Assembly (NCBI GenBank): GCA_001586965.3
Contig: LUCW03000383.1
Location: 10,001-48,407 of the forward strand
Length of the DNA: 38,407 nt
Direction of reading: 5' to 3'
Source: Sphaeroforma sirkka
Lineage: Eukaryota; Opisthokonta; Ichthyosporea; Ichthyophonida
Part shown: in pieces, positions 1 to 8,877 of the stretch
How the letters are laid out: each line of letters begins with the position of its first letter
Position numbering within the stretch: position 1 is the stretch's first letter
Notes under the pieces: model-generated
Told to the model about the DNA's origin: nothing
What the model saw: the letters and a program-made list of their open reading frames with translations, nothing else
Database searches by the model: none
Program-made: the position numbers and the translations under genes

Positions 1-105
1 ATTTTAATATTATTTTAATATTATTTTATCATTTATTCAATATATGTATGTGTGTGTATGTCTTATGTACGTATGCAAGTATTTATGTAGATATATATGT
101 CTATA

Positions 106-107
106 TG

Positions 108-138
<31 letters not shown>

Positions 139-160
139 GTGTGTGTGTGTTTGTGTGTGT
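106..160. repeat. Compound (TA)n(TG)n microsatellite
   Basis: A TA run passes into an uninterrupted TG run. It lies upstream of the first recognised PSMC3 exon. The open frames crossing it are repeats of V and C codons, not a gene. Confidence 0.9.
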
Positions 161-377
161 CTCCTTTTGGCTACATGTTTTCTCACATATACACGTTATA
201 TATCATCCGTACTGTTATGATTTCCCACTTGTTAGGAAGGCTATGCGGGTCTTTGGCTTCTGCAGTTGTGTGTCGGTGTCACATTAAATAAAAACATTAT
301 TTCGAGTGGTTGACACCAAATGGAATAGGAAAAGGTGGTCGCTGTGCCTATCATCACTTCGTCAATTATGCAATACT

Positions 378-480
378 CGTTTTTCTATTACTTTACCATC
401 CGTTTAGATTGCTTTACCACCTTTTCTATTTGCTTTACCATTTTTTCTATTGCTATACCATCTTTTCTCTTGATTTACCT
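378..480. repeat. Short degenerate tandem repeat (TTTCTATTGCTTTACCATC-like)
   Basis: About five imperfect units of roughly 20-24 bases with the core GCTTTACCA. The stretch is pyrimidine-rich and leads into the next minisatellite. It is probably intronic or 5' flanking. Confidence 0.55.
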
Positions 481-502
481 TGATTTCTCATCCTTCCCCA
501 TT

Positions 503-628
503 GATTTTCCGTCTTTTCCATTGGTTGGCCATCTTTTCTCTCGTGATTTTCCGTCTTTTCCATTGGTTGGCCATCGTTTCTCTCGTGGTTTTCTGCCGTT
601 TCCATTGGCTTGTCGTCTTCCCCGATGA
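503..628. repeat. 42-bp minisatellite upstream of first recognised PSMC3 exon
   Basis: GATTTTCCGTC recurs at 503 and 545, with a diverged third unit at 587. Each unit contains CCATTGG and TTTCTCTCG. The strong pyrimidine bias probably supplies the polypyrimidine tract for the acceptor at 663. Confidence 0.75.
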
Positions 629-663
629 TTCACCGTCGTTTCTTTTAATGCTTGGTGCTGCAG

Positions 664-741
664 GACCTCGATGAAGATATCAAAAATCTGGATACGGAGA
701 GTATAAAAGTGCGCACGCGATTGATCGACAACGAAGCTTCG
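664..741 (+). CDS. PSMC3: Rpt5 exon a (first recognised)
   Basis: The acceptor is CTGCAG ending at 663 and the donor is GTGAGT at 742. The 26 codons begin DLDEDI and end NEAS, the start of the Rpt5 N-terminal helix (typical core RTRLID). The exon is phase 0 at both ends. It cannot be the first coding exon because it lacks an initiator Met in the family position. Confidence 0.9.
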
Positions 742-903
742 GTGAGTGTTTTGGTTTGTTGAACATACGAACGCATTTCTCAGTTTTCACGACACGTATG
801 AGTAGAGAGGCGGCATTGTACTGATTGTGTTACATTTGTAGTTGCGGTCTATTCAAAGTAAATTCTGTTTACATGTGTGGTTCATTCAGATTACATTTAT
901 ATG

Positions 904-966
<63 letters not shown>

Positions 967-1274
967 ATATGTGCATATGGTGGGTGGGTGTCTGTGTCTG
1001 TGTCTGTGTCTGTGTCTGTGTGCACCGGTTTCGTCGGGTACTGTGTATAGCGGATTCCTTATGTATCGGCCATATCCTTTACCACGGTAGCTGTTGAACA
1101 ATCTACAATTACACCTGAGCTTTTACTGAGCCTTGGCGCGTGAAACAGAATGCTCATGTCTGTATATGTATGTATATACGTGTCTGTGTAAATATGTATA
1201 TATATATATATGTACTAAAATAGACCATGTACGATCTCACAAATTTCGTGTAGTATGTTATCAATCTATCTCAG

Positions 1275-1333
<59 letters not shown>

Positions 1334-3749
1334 ATATGTATATGCCTGGGATAACCCCTGGGGTCTACACTGATGTCCGCCACAAGTCTTTTCACTGTGG
1401 TTTGGTTTGGTGTACATTGCTATGCAGATGCTCCGCAGTGAGATGGTGCGAATGCAACATGAAATGAGCGATGCACAGGAGAAGATCAAAGAGAACGCCG
1501 AGAAGATTAAAGTCAACAAAACATTGCCTTATTTGGTAGCGAATGTGGTTGAGGTAGGTAGGCTTTTGAACAGGATATTACCTTATTTGGTAACGAATGT
1601 AGTGGAGTAGGTAAGATCTTGGCCAGCCTTGCTGTATGTTACTGGGCATTGCGATGTTGGGCTCTGCCCATAGCATCACAGTCAACTGTGCTAAGTTTTA
1701 GTTGCTCTCTCATCATTATTTGGCGATGTCTTGTTCCCTCATATACTCCTAATTGTTCGCTCATCATTATTTGCCGATGTCTTGTTCCCTCACATACTCC
1801 TAATTGCTCTCCCAACATTATTTGCCGATGTCTTATTCCCTCACATACTCTTAATTGTTGTCTCATCATTATTTGGCGATGTCTTGTTCCCTCGCATATT
1901 CTTAATTGTTCTCTCATCGTTATTTGGCGATGTCTTGTTCCCTCACATACTCCTAATTGTTCTCTCATCATTATTTGGCGATGTCCTATTCCCTCACATA
2001 TTCTTAATTGTTCTCTCATCGTTATTTGGCGGATGTCTTATTCCCTCACAGATTCTTGATGTAGACCCGAGCGAACAAGCCGACGAAGAGGGCGCCAACA
2101 CCGACCTAGACTCACAGCGTGTGGGCAAATGCGCAGTGATCAAGACATCTACACGACAGGTACACGTGTGTGCACAAGCCACTGAATGGGACTAACGGGT
2201 TACCGTTGTGAATGGGTGGGTGTGTCTGCGTATGCACATGTTCACAAATCTATGTAAGCGAGCGTATAGAGCTTGTTGCTTAGCGCTGTGTGTGTGCTTA
2301 TACACCTGGTCTACGTGTTTATACACCTGTTTCGATTTGCATCGCTTATGTTGGGTGTGAGTGTGTATATCTGTGTATGTACGTGTCCACAGCTTGATGT
2401 CAACATATATGCCTCGTCGTTGTGCGTGTAAGTGTGTGTGTGTGTGCGTGCGTATCTGTGATGTGAGTGTTTGCTGTATGTACCCATGTGGTGTGCATAT
2501 ATGTGTCGTGTATGTCTCCTTGTCATCATACCTGCTTGTGCGCAAGTACCTCCAAGAGCGCTGAGTATTTGCGGTATGGCTTGTGTGTGTTTGTGTGTGT
2601 TTGTGTGCGTCTCGACCTACTGCCGATGCTGCCAGTAGTTAGACTACCTCTTCCATGTACCATTGTATGTATTATTATTATTTTATATCCCATTTTACGT
2701 ATCTTTGCATGTATTATTTTATGTATTTCTGCATATACCCTTCCATGTCCCAATTGTGTATCTTTGCATGTATTATTTTATGTATTTCTGCATATACCCT
2801 TCCATGTCCCATTGTTTCATCCAGTAACCATTAGCTTGACTCTGTCACACAGACTATTTTCCTGCCTGTGATTGGCCTGGTTGATGTGGAGAAGCTTCTT
2901 CCCGGGGACTTGGTAGGCGTCAATAAAGACTCTTATCTCATTCTCGACACATTGCCCGCAGAGTAAGTACATTGTTTTTACAGGGAGAAGGTGTCTACCT
3001 AATAATCACATATATAGTCACATATGCTTACCTATTGTATGTCTATGTTCGTGCATAGGGTATCTGTATGCAATTCTAGCAGTGGTTTATAGTTTGCAGG
3101 AGACCATGCTGTGTTAACACTTTTCGCACACCCTCTCGTCCTTGGTCCTAAAAACCTTAAAACTCTCTCGTCTGCAGCCCTTTAAACTAAAAACTCTAAA
3201 ACCTTAAAACTCTCTCTCGTCTGTAGCCCTAAAATTAAAAACCCTAAAACCCTAAAACTCTAAACTCTCTCTCGTCTGTAGCCCTAAAACTAATAACCCT
3301 AGAAACCTAAAATACCCTCTTCGTGCTCTCGTGTCGTCTGATCTGCAGCTCTACATCTACACACGTCTCTTGCTCACTTGTAGCGTATACAATCCTTAGT
3401 ATGGCTTCGGGTGAGTTAAGGCGTTCCCCCTTCCCCGCGCACACACCTTTAAATACACACACACTTCTGAAGAGGTGCTAAGGCAGGGCAACCGTGGCAG
3501 TATCAGTCAACCCCTCTGAACCCTAAATATATGCCCTAAATAGTGTATATACTTTGTACGCATGCGTACGAGGATTTGTGTGTGTCGTGTGTGCGTGTTC
3601 GCTCCCTAGCGGAAGCATAGTCTTCCAAGATTTTTCTTTTACTGTATGGGCTGGGCACACTCGTGTATAAAAATAGAAGCTGCGGTCATGTATCCATTAT
3701 CTATGGAACACGATGCACTTGTAGCAAATTTAACTGTGTGTGTGTGTGT

Positions 3750-3785
<36 letters not shown>

Positions 3786-3802
3786 ATACGTGTACGAATA
3801 TA

Positions 3803-3837
<35 letters not shown>

Positions 3838-6133
3838 GTTATTATTATTATTATTGATGTCAATATTAATATTAATATTAGTATTACTATCAATACATAC
3901 TTATGTATTTGTGTGCTATTCCTGTAGGTACGACTCGCGAGTCAAAGCCATGGAAGTGGATGAGAGACCTACAGAGGACTACAACGACATTGGTGGACTG
4001 GACAAGCAGATTCAAGAGCTGGTGGAAGCCATTGTACTGCCCATGACACACGCTGACCGGTTCAAGAACATTGGTATCAAGCCGCCAAAGGGTATGAACA
4101 TTTGGTCTGTGGGGAGAGGATCTACCGTATATGACCCCGCAGCATCAGCTCAAGCGAGATTGCAGGCCTAAATCCTTCCTAGTTTTAGGGTTTTACCCTA
4201 AAACCTAAAACCAAACTGCTTAGTGCCTACAGACGAGGGTGGTCCAGTGTGCTCTGTCTGTTTCCTGAGCTCTATCATGATGTTGATGATGTTAGTTGTT
4301 CATCTGACGCACCTCAAATGCATGGTGGTGCGTCCTTTCGCACAGCACTGGTCTGTGTATCACTACCATATCAATAGTATTCACTCGTACACGTATATGA
4401 GGTTGCTATGGTAACGCTGTCGCCTACCTCCCGTCTATCCATCCACACTAGGCTGTCTGCTGTATGGGCCACCAGGAACGGGGAAGACTCTGATGGCTCG
4501 CGCCTGTGCCGCACAGACACAGTCCACCTACTTAAAGCTCGCAGGGCCCCAACTTGTGCAGATGTTCATCGGAGACGGTGCAAAGCTGGTGCGCGATGCG
4601 TTTGCCCTGGCCAAAGAGAAGGTGTGGGCGATGTAGGCCTCACGTTTCACGTGCTGTGTGTTGTTGTGTTGACTTGACTTGGCTTGGCTTGGCTTGGCTT
4701 GGCTTGGCTTGATTTGACTTGACTTACTTGATTTGACTTGACTTGACTGACTTGATTTGACTTGACTTGGCCCACGTCCACCCGCTCCAGTCGCCCGCGA
4801 TTATCTTCATCGACGAGTTGGACGCCATCGGAACCAAACGCTTCGACAGTGAGAAGGCCGGAGACAGAGAAGTGCAACGTACTATGCTTGAGTTGCTTAA
4901 TCAATTGGATGGCTTTGACAGTGATGATCGCATTAAGGTCATTGCGGCCACTAATCGCATTGATATTCTTGATCCGGCGCTGCTGCGTAGTGGACGTCTG
5001 GACCGAAAGATTGAGTTTCCGCTGCCCACGGAGAAGGCGCGAAGTGACATTCTGCGCATCCACTCCAGAAAGGTGTGTTCTAAAGGTTTGATCTGTCGTT
5101 ATCATGTTGTATTGTATATGTTTTGTTGTGCTATATTGTATATGCTCTTAACATGCTATAGTGGTACCCTATCCAGTCAAGGGCGGTATGAAATTTTAAT
5201 CAGGTTCGCGTTAGGATGTTGTGGACTGGTTGTGGTTTACCGTGAAAGACACACACATACATACATACACACACATACATATATACATACGTACATACAT
5301 ACATACATATACACATACACATTTCTTGTGGTCTTGTGTGTGTTTTTTGTCTACCATGACGAAGAGTGTGTGTACGACCCTACCTTTCCGTTGTTGTGGC
5401 AATCTCACCTCTCTCGTTCAAGTCGCCATCGATATTCGTACTTCATCGTGCTCACTCACTGCGGATATACCCCCACTGCTTTCCCTGGCCCGTACAGATG
5501 AATGTATCACCTGATGTGAACTTCGATGAACTGGCGAGATGTACCGAAGACTTCAACGGTGCCCAGCTCAAGGCTGTGTGTGTTGAGGTGAGTCTCGGGT
5601 CTCGCTGACCGCATTTAGTCCGGTGGCTAGTGCACACTAGCCTGTGTATTGATCCACACGTGCTTGGTACATTGCGATGATCTCCTGTCATTAATCTTGT
5701 CAAGTGTGTGGTTCTTGGTCGTAAGACTTTCAGTTTGTTCGGTTTTTTACACCGCGTTTAGATGTCTGCACATGGTGTTATGATTCAAATCTTATGAATA
5801 ACAGAAGAAAATCATGGTACGTTATTTACTTTATCTGTTTGCGTCACAGTATAAAGTAAGTTGACCTCGCGATGTGTAGGGAGAATCTACATGGCCTGTG
5901 TGTGCCTCACTTCTCACATGCATATTCGTGCTGATATACTCAAAATGTGTATACCTGCTCACTTTTGAGTAATGATCGGAACGCTTACTGTTATCCATTT
6001 ATTTGATCATGTATTGCAGGCCGGTATGATAGCTCTACGAAACGAGTCGACTGAGTTGGCTCACGAGGACTATCAGGATGGTATTCAGGAAGTACAGTCA
6101 AAGAAGAAGACTAGTCTCAATTACTATGCTTAG
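664..6133 (+). CDS. PSMC3: 26S proteasome regulatory ATPase subunit Rpt5/6A (PSMC3), nine exons, 5' partial
   Basis: Rpt5 is one of six AAA+ ATPases forming the base ring of the 19S regulatory particle; it unfolds ubiquitinated substrates and opens the 20S gate. Exons read from the sequence: 664-741, 1428-1553, 2052-2159, 2853-2962, 3928-4091, 4452-4621, 4791-5072, 5498-5587, 6020-6133. All introns are GT-AG, with phases 0,0,0,2,1,0,0,0, and the joined frame is open for 413 codons. Visible in order: N-terminal coiled coil, OB domain, Walker A GPPGTGKT, pore loop MFIGDG, Walker B IIFIDE, sensor region AATNR, arginine fingers near RSGRLDR, and a C-terminal YYA tail of HbYX type that docks into the 20S alpha ring. 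Family members are near 440 residues, so roughly 25 N-terminal residues are missing, on an upstream exon I could not identify. The conservation and clean splicing argue for a functional gene. Confidence 0.96.
901..1021. repeat. Compound (TG)n plus (TGTGTC)n microsatellite in intron
   Basis: About 30 TG dinucleotides (915-965) are followed by a short spacer and a run of TGTGTC hexamers (989-1021). It lies in the 686-bp intron between exons a and b. Confidence 0.92.
1275..1330. repeat. (TA)n(TG)n microsatellite in intron
   Basis: A pure TA run switches to a pure TG run. This is the same TA-to-TG arrangement as at 106-160 and 901-965, so the three loci may share an origin. Confidence 0.9.
1428..1553 (+). 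CDS. PSMC3: Rpt5 exon b: coiled coil and start of OB domain
   Basis: The acceptor is TATGCAG and the donor is GTAGGT. It has 42 codons with heptad-like charged helix ([18 protein letters not shown]), then VNKTLPYLV, the conserved entry into the OB domain. The last 54 bases are tandemly duplicated into the following intron. Confidence 0.94.
1500..1607 (+). repeat. 54-bp tandem duplication across a PSMC3 donor site
   Basis: The last 54 bases of exon b (1500-1553) are followed directly by a diverged 54-bp copy (1554-1607). The second half of the copy still reads LPYLV and NVVE in the same frame, then hits TAG. The copy has GAG-TAG-GTAAG at its end, so a second donor-like GTAAG lies at about 1611. 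Use of the first donor gives the normal protein; reading into the copy would truncate it. Confidence 0.8.
1704..2061 (+). repeat. 51-bp minisatellite made of intron-exon acceptor boundary copies
   Basis: Six 51-bp units start at 1704, 1755, 1806, 1857, 1908 and 1959. A seventh of 52 bp starts at 2010 and is itself the working acceptor of exon c. Each unit has the core TTATTTGSCGATGTC, the pyrimidine stretch TTCCCTC and then CACATACTC-like sequence. Only the last has CACAG followed by ATTCTTGATG (true exon). The array therefore includes copies of the first exon bases. Low-complexity open frames on both strands here are shadows of the array. Confidence 0.9.
2052..2159 (+). CDS. PSMC3: Rpt5 exon c: OB domain
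   Basis: It has 36 codons beginning ILDVDP and ending KTSTRQ, with donor GTACAC at 2160. The acceptor AG (2050-2051) is the last unit of a 51-bp minisatellite whose earlier copies have AT or GT-poor equivalents in place of AG. Confidence 0.93.
2700..2820. repeat. 59-bp tandem duplication in intron
   Basis: ATCTTTGCATGTATTATTTT starts at 2701 and again at 2760. The two units are nearly identical and include CATATACCCTTCCATGTCCC. It lies just upstream of the exon d acceptor. Confidence 0.85.
2853..2962 (+). CDS. PSMC3: Rpt5 exon d: OB domain
   Basis: The acceptor is CACACAG and the donor is GTAAGT at 2963. It encodes [13 protein letters not shown] and [10 protein letters not shown], nearly invariant in Rpt5. 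It ends in phase 2, splitting the Glu codon before YDSRV. Confidence 0.94.
3146..3312. repeat. CCCTAAA telomere-like intronic repeat array
   Basis: Irregular CCCTAAAA, CTCTAAA and CCTTAAAA words alternate with CTCTCTCGTCTG(T/C)AG-CCC spacers, about three higher-order units of 50-60 bases. A second small cluster at 4180-4212 (TTAGGG next to CCCTAAAACC) is in the next intron. The motif resembles the TTTAGGG telomere repeat. The spacer words CTGTAGCCC and CTGCAGCCC also look like acceptors. Confidence 0.7.
3733..3857. repeat. (TG)n followed by (ATT)n microsatellite in intron
   Basis: A TG run (3733-3782) is followed by an ATT run (3801-3857) about 70 bases upstream of the exon e acceptor. Confidence 0.92.
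3928..4091 (+). CDS. PSMC3: Rpt5 exon e: linker to AAA+ domain
   Basis: The acceptor is CCTGTAG and the donor is GTATGA. It encodes [12 protein letters not shown], the [11 protein letters not shown] motif at the start of the AAA+ module, and KPPKG just before Walker A. It ends in phase 1. Confidence 0.95.
4452..4621 (+). CDS. PSMC3: Rpt5 exon f: Walker A and pore loop
   Basis: The acceptor is CACTAG and the donor is GTGTGG. It encodes YGPPGTGKT (nucleotide-binding P-loop), the aromatic pore loop in QMFIGDG, and AFALAKEK. It ends in phase 0. Confidence 0.95.
4668..4770. repeat. Pentanucleotide TTGRC satellite filling a short intron
   Basis: Repeated TTGAC and TTGGC pentamers, with some TTGAT, fill about 60% of the 169-bp intron between exons f and g. 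Confidence 0.88.
4791..5072 (+). CDS. PSMC3: Rpt5 exon g: Walker B to second region of homology
   Basis: The acceptor is CTCCAG and the donor is GTGTGT. The 94 codons include [11 protein letters not shown] (Walker B), VIAATNR (sensor 1) and [11 protein letters not shown] (arginine finger region), ending IHSRK. The segment FDSDDR replaces the more usual QPN-type loop, the most variable stretch of the exon. Confidence 0.96.
5250..5322. repeat. (ACAT)n / (AC)n microsatellite in intron
   Basis: ACACAC, ACATACAT and ATACAT words in the intron between exons g and h. This is the only simple repeat here with the AC strand on top; the others show TG. Confidence 0.85.
5498..5587 (+). CDS. PSMC3: Rpt5 exon h: AAA+ lid
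   Basis: The acceptor is CGTACAG and the donor is GTGAGT. The 30 codons encode the lid helices: [14 protein letters not shown], then [15 protein letters not shown]. Confidence 0.94.
6020..6133 (+). CDS. PSMC3: Rpt5 last coding exon
   Basis: The acceptor is TATTGCAG. It encodes [17 protein letters not shown] and [10 protein letters not shown], then TAG. The terminal YYA fits the HbYX gate-opening tail of Rpt5. Confidence 0.95.
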   Translation, partial: AGMIALRNESTELAHEDYQDGIQEVQSKKKTSLNYYA

Positions 6134-6162
6134 GTGTCCTACTATAAAGAACAATGTAAGCC

Positions 6163-6168
6163 AATAAA
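6163..6168 (+). promoter_or_regulatory. Candidate polyadenylation signal of PSMC3
   Basis: AATAAA lies 30 bases after the stop codon, in the usual position for cleavage and polyadenylation. The implied 3' UTR is very short, about 50 bases. Confidence 0.6.
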
Positions 6169-6169
6169 T

Positions 6170-7344
6170 ACAACCAAATTTCAATCGGAAGCACGGGCAG
6201 ACCAGGGAATAATATTGGTTGTGCGGTAACATTATAGGTACAGTGATCGTATGAACATCCTTATATTATTCATTTTCAACCCCACGGGACAGCTGCAATT
6301 CATCTCAAAATGAATGCCCAACATCGCCGGTCGAATATAACAAGTGAGGTGCTTACTAGATATACTTTTTTCATCTTTTGTCGGGTTTGGGTGATTATTT
6401 TTTGAGATGTTTTGCATCTGGGACAATTCTGTAAATTCTGGACGCGTTGCCGAGAACCGTGCCCACAAAAATTTGATGAGTCATCACCACATACACATGA
6501 TCCTTGCGAAGCAACGAAACTTAAAATTAACGAGGATTCGCGAAAAGGTTTGGAGCTTGAGTTTAGTAGAAAATCTGTAGTCATTTTACGCTTAGATTTA
6601 CATTTTTAGACCGCTACATAAATAGTATGAATACGGTAGTGTAGTGGCTTTGAATCCTCAGAATTAAGCATAAAGGATAAAGAAATGATAGAGGAGGAAT
6701 TTTAAGACTACTTGAATCGTATACTTCGACTCTGGAGCCGAGCCATGGATCAATAAAGGATACTACAGAGTTTTCGCCTAAATATTTTGGAACCAGGGTT
6801 ATTCGGATTTGGCAATGATTTGTGGGGTGTATCAGGGCAAAAAAAATACGGTCAAGGATTTTATACTTTTAGCCTTATGTGTGCTGTTTTTTTTAAGGAT
6901 GATTGTTAGATTGTTGTTATGTACTTACTTCTTTCTTGAATCATGTTCCTGTGTTGAGATGTTCACTATACAGTTGAAAACCTACCATTCTACTAGAAAA
7001 GTTATCAGAACAGGGATAAAATACATTTATTCTTTGTCTTTGAAAAAAATGTGTACTTACATATTATTGACGGGGGGACATCTACGAGACAAGGAAGTAA
7101 GGCATTCACTATCAGATCGTCGAGGGTCATGAGGAAAAGGGGGCACTGTGAACCAACAACAAAATATCTGAACAAAAAAATTAAAACTATGAGAAATTAT
7201 TCATTTTTCAAAAATCACAGCACAGGGGCGACAGTCTCTCCAACGCATAAATATGAAGCATGATGTGTATTTAGAGTTGCAGACATAAAAATTTATCCAA
7301 ATTGAATTTTAAATAAAATATTATCCCTAAAAAACAAATATAAC
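6170..7344. other. Intergenic DNA, no recognised gene
   Basis: AT-rich sequence after PSMC3. The open frames here (longest 6809-7132 at 107 codons, rich in L, F and I, with no family resemblance) look like chance. I found no repeat or RNA structure that I can support. Confidence 0.5.
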
Positions 7345-7411
7345 CTTTTTTGAGACCTCGGAGAAACAAAAATTAAAAAAAAGCAAATGATCTGTTTCTG
7401 GTAACCTAAAA

Positions 7412-7496
7412 TTCCCAGCGGGGGGCTCGAACCCCCGACCTTTCGATGAACTTTTAATTTAAAAGTCAAACGCTCTACCAACTGAGCTAGCCGGGA
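7412..7496 (-). tRNA. tRNA-Lys (UUU) with 12-nt intron, copy 1
   Basis: 85 nt fold as a cloverleaf. Acceptor TCCCGGC pairs with GCTGGGA (one G-U), the D-arm is GCTC/GAGC, and the anticodon stem TTTGA pairs with TCGAA across the intron. The anticodon is TTT in loop CTTTTA-A, and the T-arm is GGGGG-TTCGAGC-CCCCC. A 12-nt intron (plus-strand 7448-7459) sits after position 37, the canonical site for the tRNA-splicing endonuclease. Its sequence differs from the other two copies at two positions. T4 follows the gene. No encoded CCA, as expected in eukaryotes. Confidence 0.93.
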
Positions 7497-7850
7497 CGAA
7501 GATTAAATTTTAAGTCTATTTATTATACCACATGTATAAAATGATGGTCGTCTGATAAAGAAACGCTGAATGCTCTCCTCACATACTGGGAATTTTGATA
7601 GCCGAGTGGCCTATTGTTTCCAATGATCATTTTTTTCTTACTACTCTCATTCTTACACAATCAAATCGGTATTTGTGAACTATCTCCTAGATGCGGCTAC
7701 TTAGTTTTGCTTTGAAACCCACATTTTGTGCGTATATCGCGTTCATCGTGTATCATGCACCACCCGGTCCGAAAATTATCAAAAAGAGTGAACGCAAAAT
7801 CCCCACCCCCCCCCCCCTCCCCATATTTACTATACGCCAACACATGAATC
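7497..7850. other. Intergenic DNA with a poly-C run
   Basis: No gene seen. A C-rich tract, CCCCACC followed by a C run at 7801-7817, stands out from the AT-rich surroundings. Confidence 0.5.
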
Positions 7851-8475
7851 GACCAATAGCAGAAGAGAAGCATATGTCAAAGAAAATGCTATAATGCTAC
7901 TTCAATCTCTGAGTACATCTATTTGTATGTCATATAGCGATATATTAACCTTTGGTCTCGGTCTCTGACTATATTATATCATGCCATATATCGGAGAGCT
8001 ATAATTGGTTGTTTTTTATACCCATCATCACTGTAGTTGGGTATATATACTCTGCTGACGTGGCTGATTGAGTGCATGTCTGAAATTTAAGGGTTTGCCC
8101 ATCTGGTCGCCAGTTCACCGCTGAATCTACGCTTCTAACGACCCTATCCTCAGGAACTTTTCAGCTTGCAACGAAGTAGCGATATTTTTCACAAGTGGAC
8201 CAGTAGCAGAAGAGGAGCATATGTCAAATAAAGTGCTATAATGCTACTTCAACCTCTGAGCATATCTATTTGTGTGTCATATAGCGATTTATTAACCTTT
8301 GGTCTCGGTCTCCGACTATCATGCCATATATCGGAGGGCTATAATTAGTCGTTATTTTTACCCATTATCCACCTTCGACTTATGGCAAATTTTGACCAAG
8401 GGTCTGCCCATCTTCCGACCGCCAATTCATCGCTGAATCCTTTTATGTACCCTACCCTTAGGAAATTTTCAAATA
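7851..8475 (+). repeat. Diverged tandem duplication, period 347 bp
   Basis: The unit beginning GACCARTAGCAGAAGA occurs at 7851 and 8198. Both copies contain GAGCATATGTCAAA-like words, GCTATAATGCTACTTCAA, CCTTTGGTCTCGGTCTC, TGCCATATATCGGAG and a CGCTGAATC segment. The second copy is shorter and clearly diverged. No coding potential or terminal repeats were seen. Confidence 0.8.
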
Positions 8476-8549
8476 CAATACATATTTTTATCAGACAACC
8501 ATCGTTTCATACATGTTGTTATTAATAATACACTGAAAACTAATTATCA

Positions 8550-8634
8550 TCCCGGCTAGCTCAGTTGGTAGAGCGTTTGACTTTTACATTAAGAGTTCAT
8601 CGAAAGGTCGGGGGTTCGAGCCCCCCGCTGGGAA
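8550..8634 (+). tRNA. tRNA-Lys (UUU) with 12-nt intron, copy 2
   Basis: Same cloverleaf as copy 1; the 12-nt intron CATTAAGAGTTC is at 8587-8598. Internal A box TAGCTCAGTTGG and B box GGTTCGAGCC fit type 2 pol III promoters. A short T run follows the gene. The open frame that starts in it (MVERL...) is a tRNA shadow. Confidence 0.95.
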
Positions 8635-8725
8635 TTTTAGGTTACCAGAAACAGATCATTTGCTTTTTTTTTATTTTTGTTTCTCCGAGGTCTCAAAAAG
8701 AAGATATGCAGTTAAAAGCTGGGCA

Positions 8726-8877
8726 TGTAAACACTACGCTTACTATCACAGCGAACCAAAATCCTTGCTTTCAACGAAAAACGTTGCATTCGTATGTTTT
8801 TCATTGAAAGCATGATTTATTTTACGTTTTTCATTGAAAGCAGGAATGTTAATTCGCTGTGATGCACAGTGTTTACA
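8726..8877. mobile_element. 152-bp MITE-like element with long terminal inverted repeats
   Basis: Ends TGTAAACACT and AGTGTTTACA are exact inverses. The complementarity continues inward (ATCACAGCGAA against TTCGCTGTGAT, then TTGCTTTCAACGAAAAACG against CGTTTTTCATTGAAAGCAGG), so nearly the whole element forms a hairpin. GCA flanks both sides (8723-8725, 8878-8880), a possible 3-bp target duplication. It is non-coding. The superfamily is not assigned. Confidence 0.75.

Larger units (their letters stand above)
7345..8700. repeat. Inverted duplication: tRNA-Lys plus 3' flank (arms 7345-7496 and 8550-8700)
   Basis: The minus-strand tRNA at 7412-7496 and the plus-strand tRNA at 8550-8634 share not only the gene but about 66 bases of 3' flank (TTTTAGGTTACCAGAAACAG, then a T-rich stretch and CTCCGAGGTCTC). 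The 5' flanks do not match. A third copy at 10033 lacks the shared flank. Confidence 0.88.

Noticed and set aside
48..1354. Open frames made of V/C or H/T repeats over GT microsatellites (for example 48-287, 825-1097, 1133-1354)
   Set aside because: They are translations of simple repeats inside introns or upstream DNA, with no protein family and no unique sequence.
1619..2195. Long repetitive frames on both strands across the 51-bp array; a CRISPR-like look
   Set aside because: Period 51 with no spacer/repeat alternation; the frames exist because 51 is a multiple of 3. It is a minisatellite at a splice site.
6809..7132. 107-codon hydrophobic frame
   Set aside because: AT-rich, no motif, no splice or regulatory support; composition explains the hydrophobicity.
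7801..7817. Poly-C tract as a G-quadruplex regulatory site
   Set aside because: A single homopolymer run without a nearby gene; nothing supports a function.
8565..8807. Frames starting MVERLTF at 7293-7481, 8565-8807 and 10048-10404
   Set aside because: They start inside tRNA-Lys genes; the similarity between them is the tRNA sequence.
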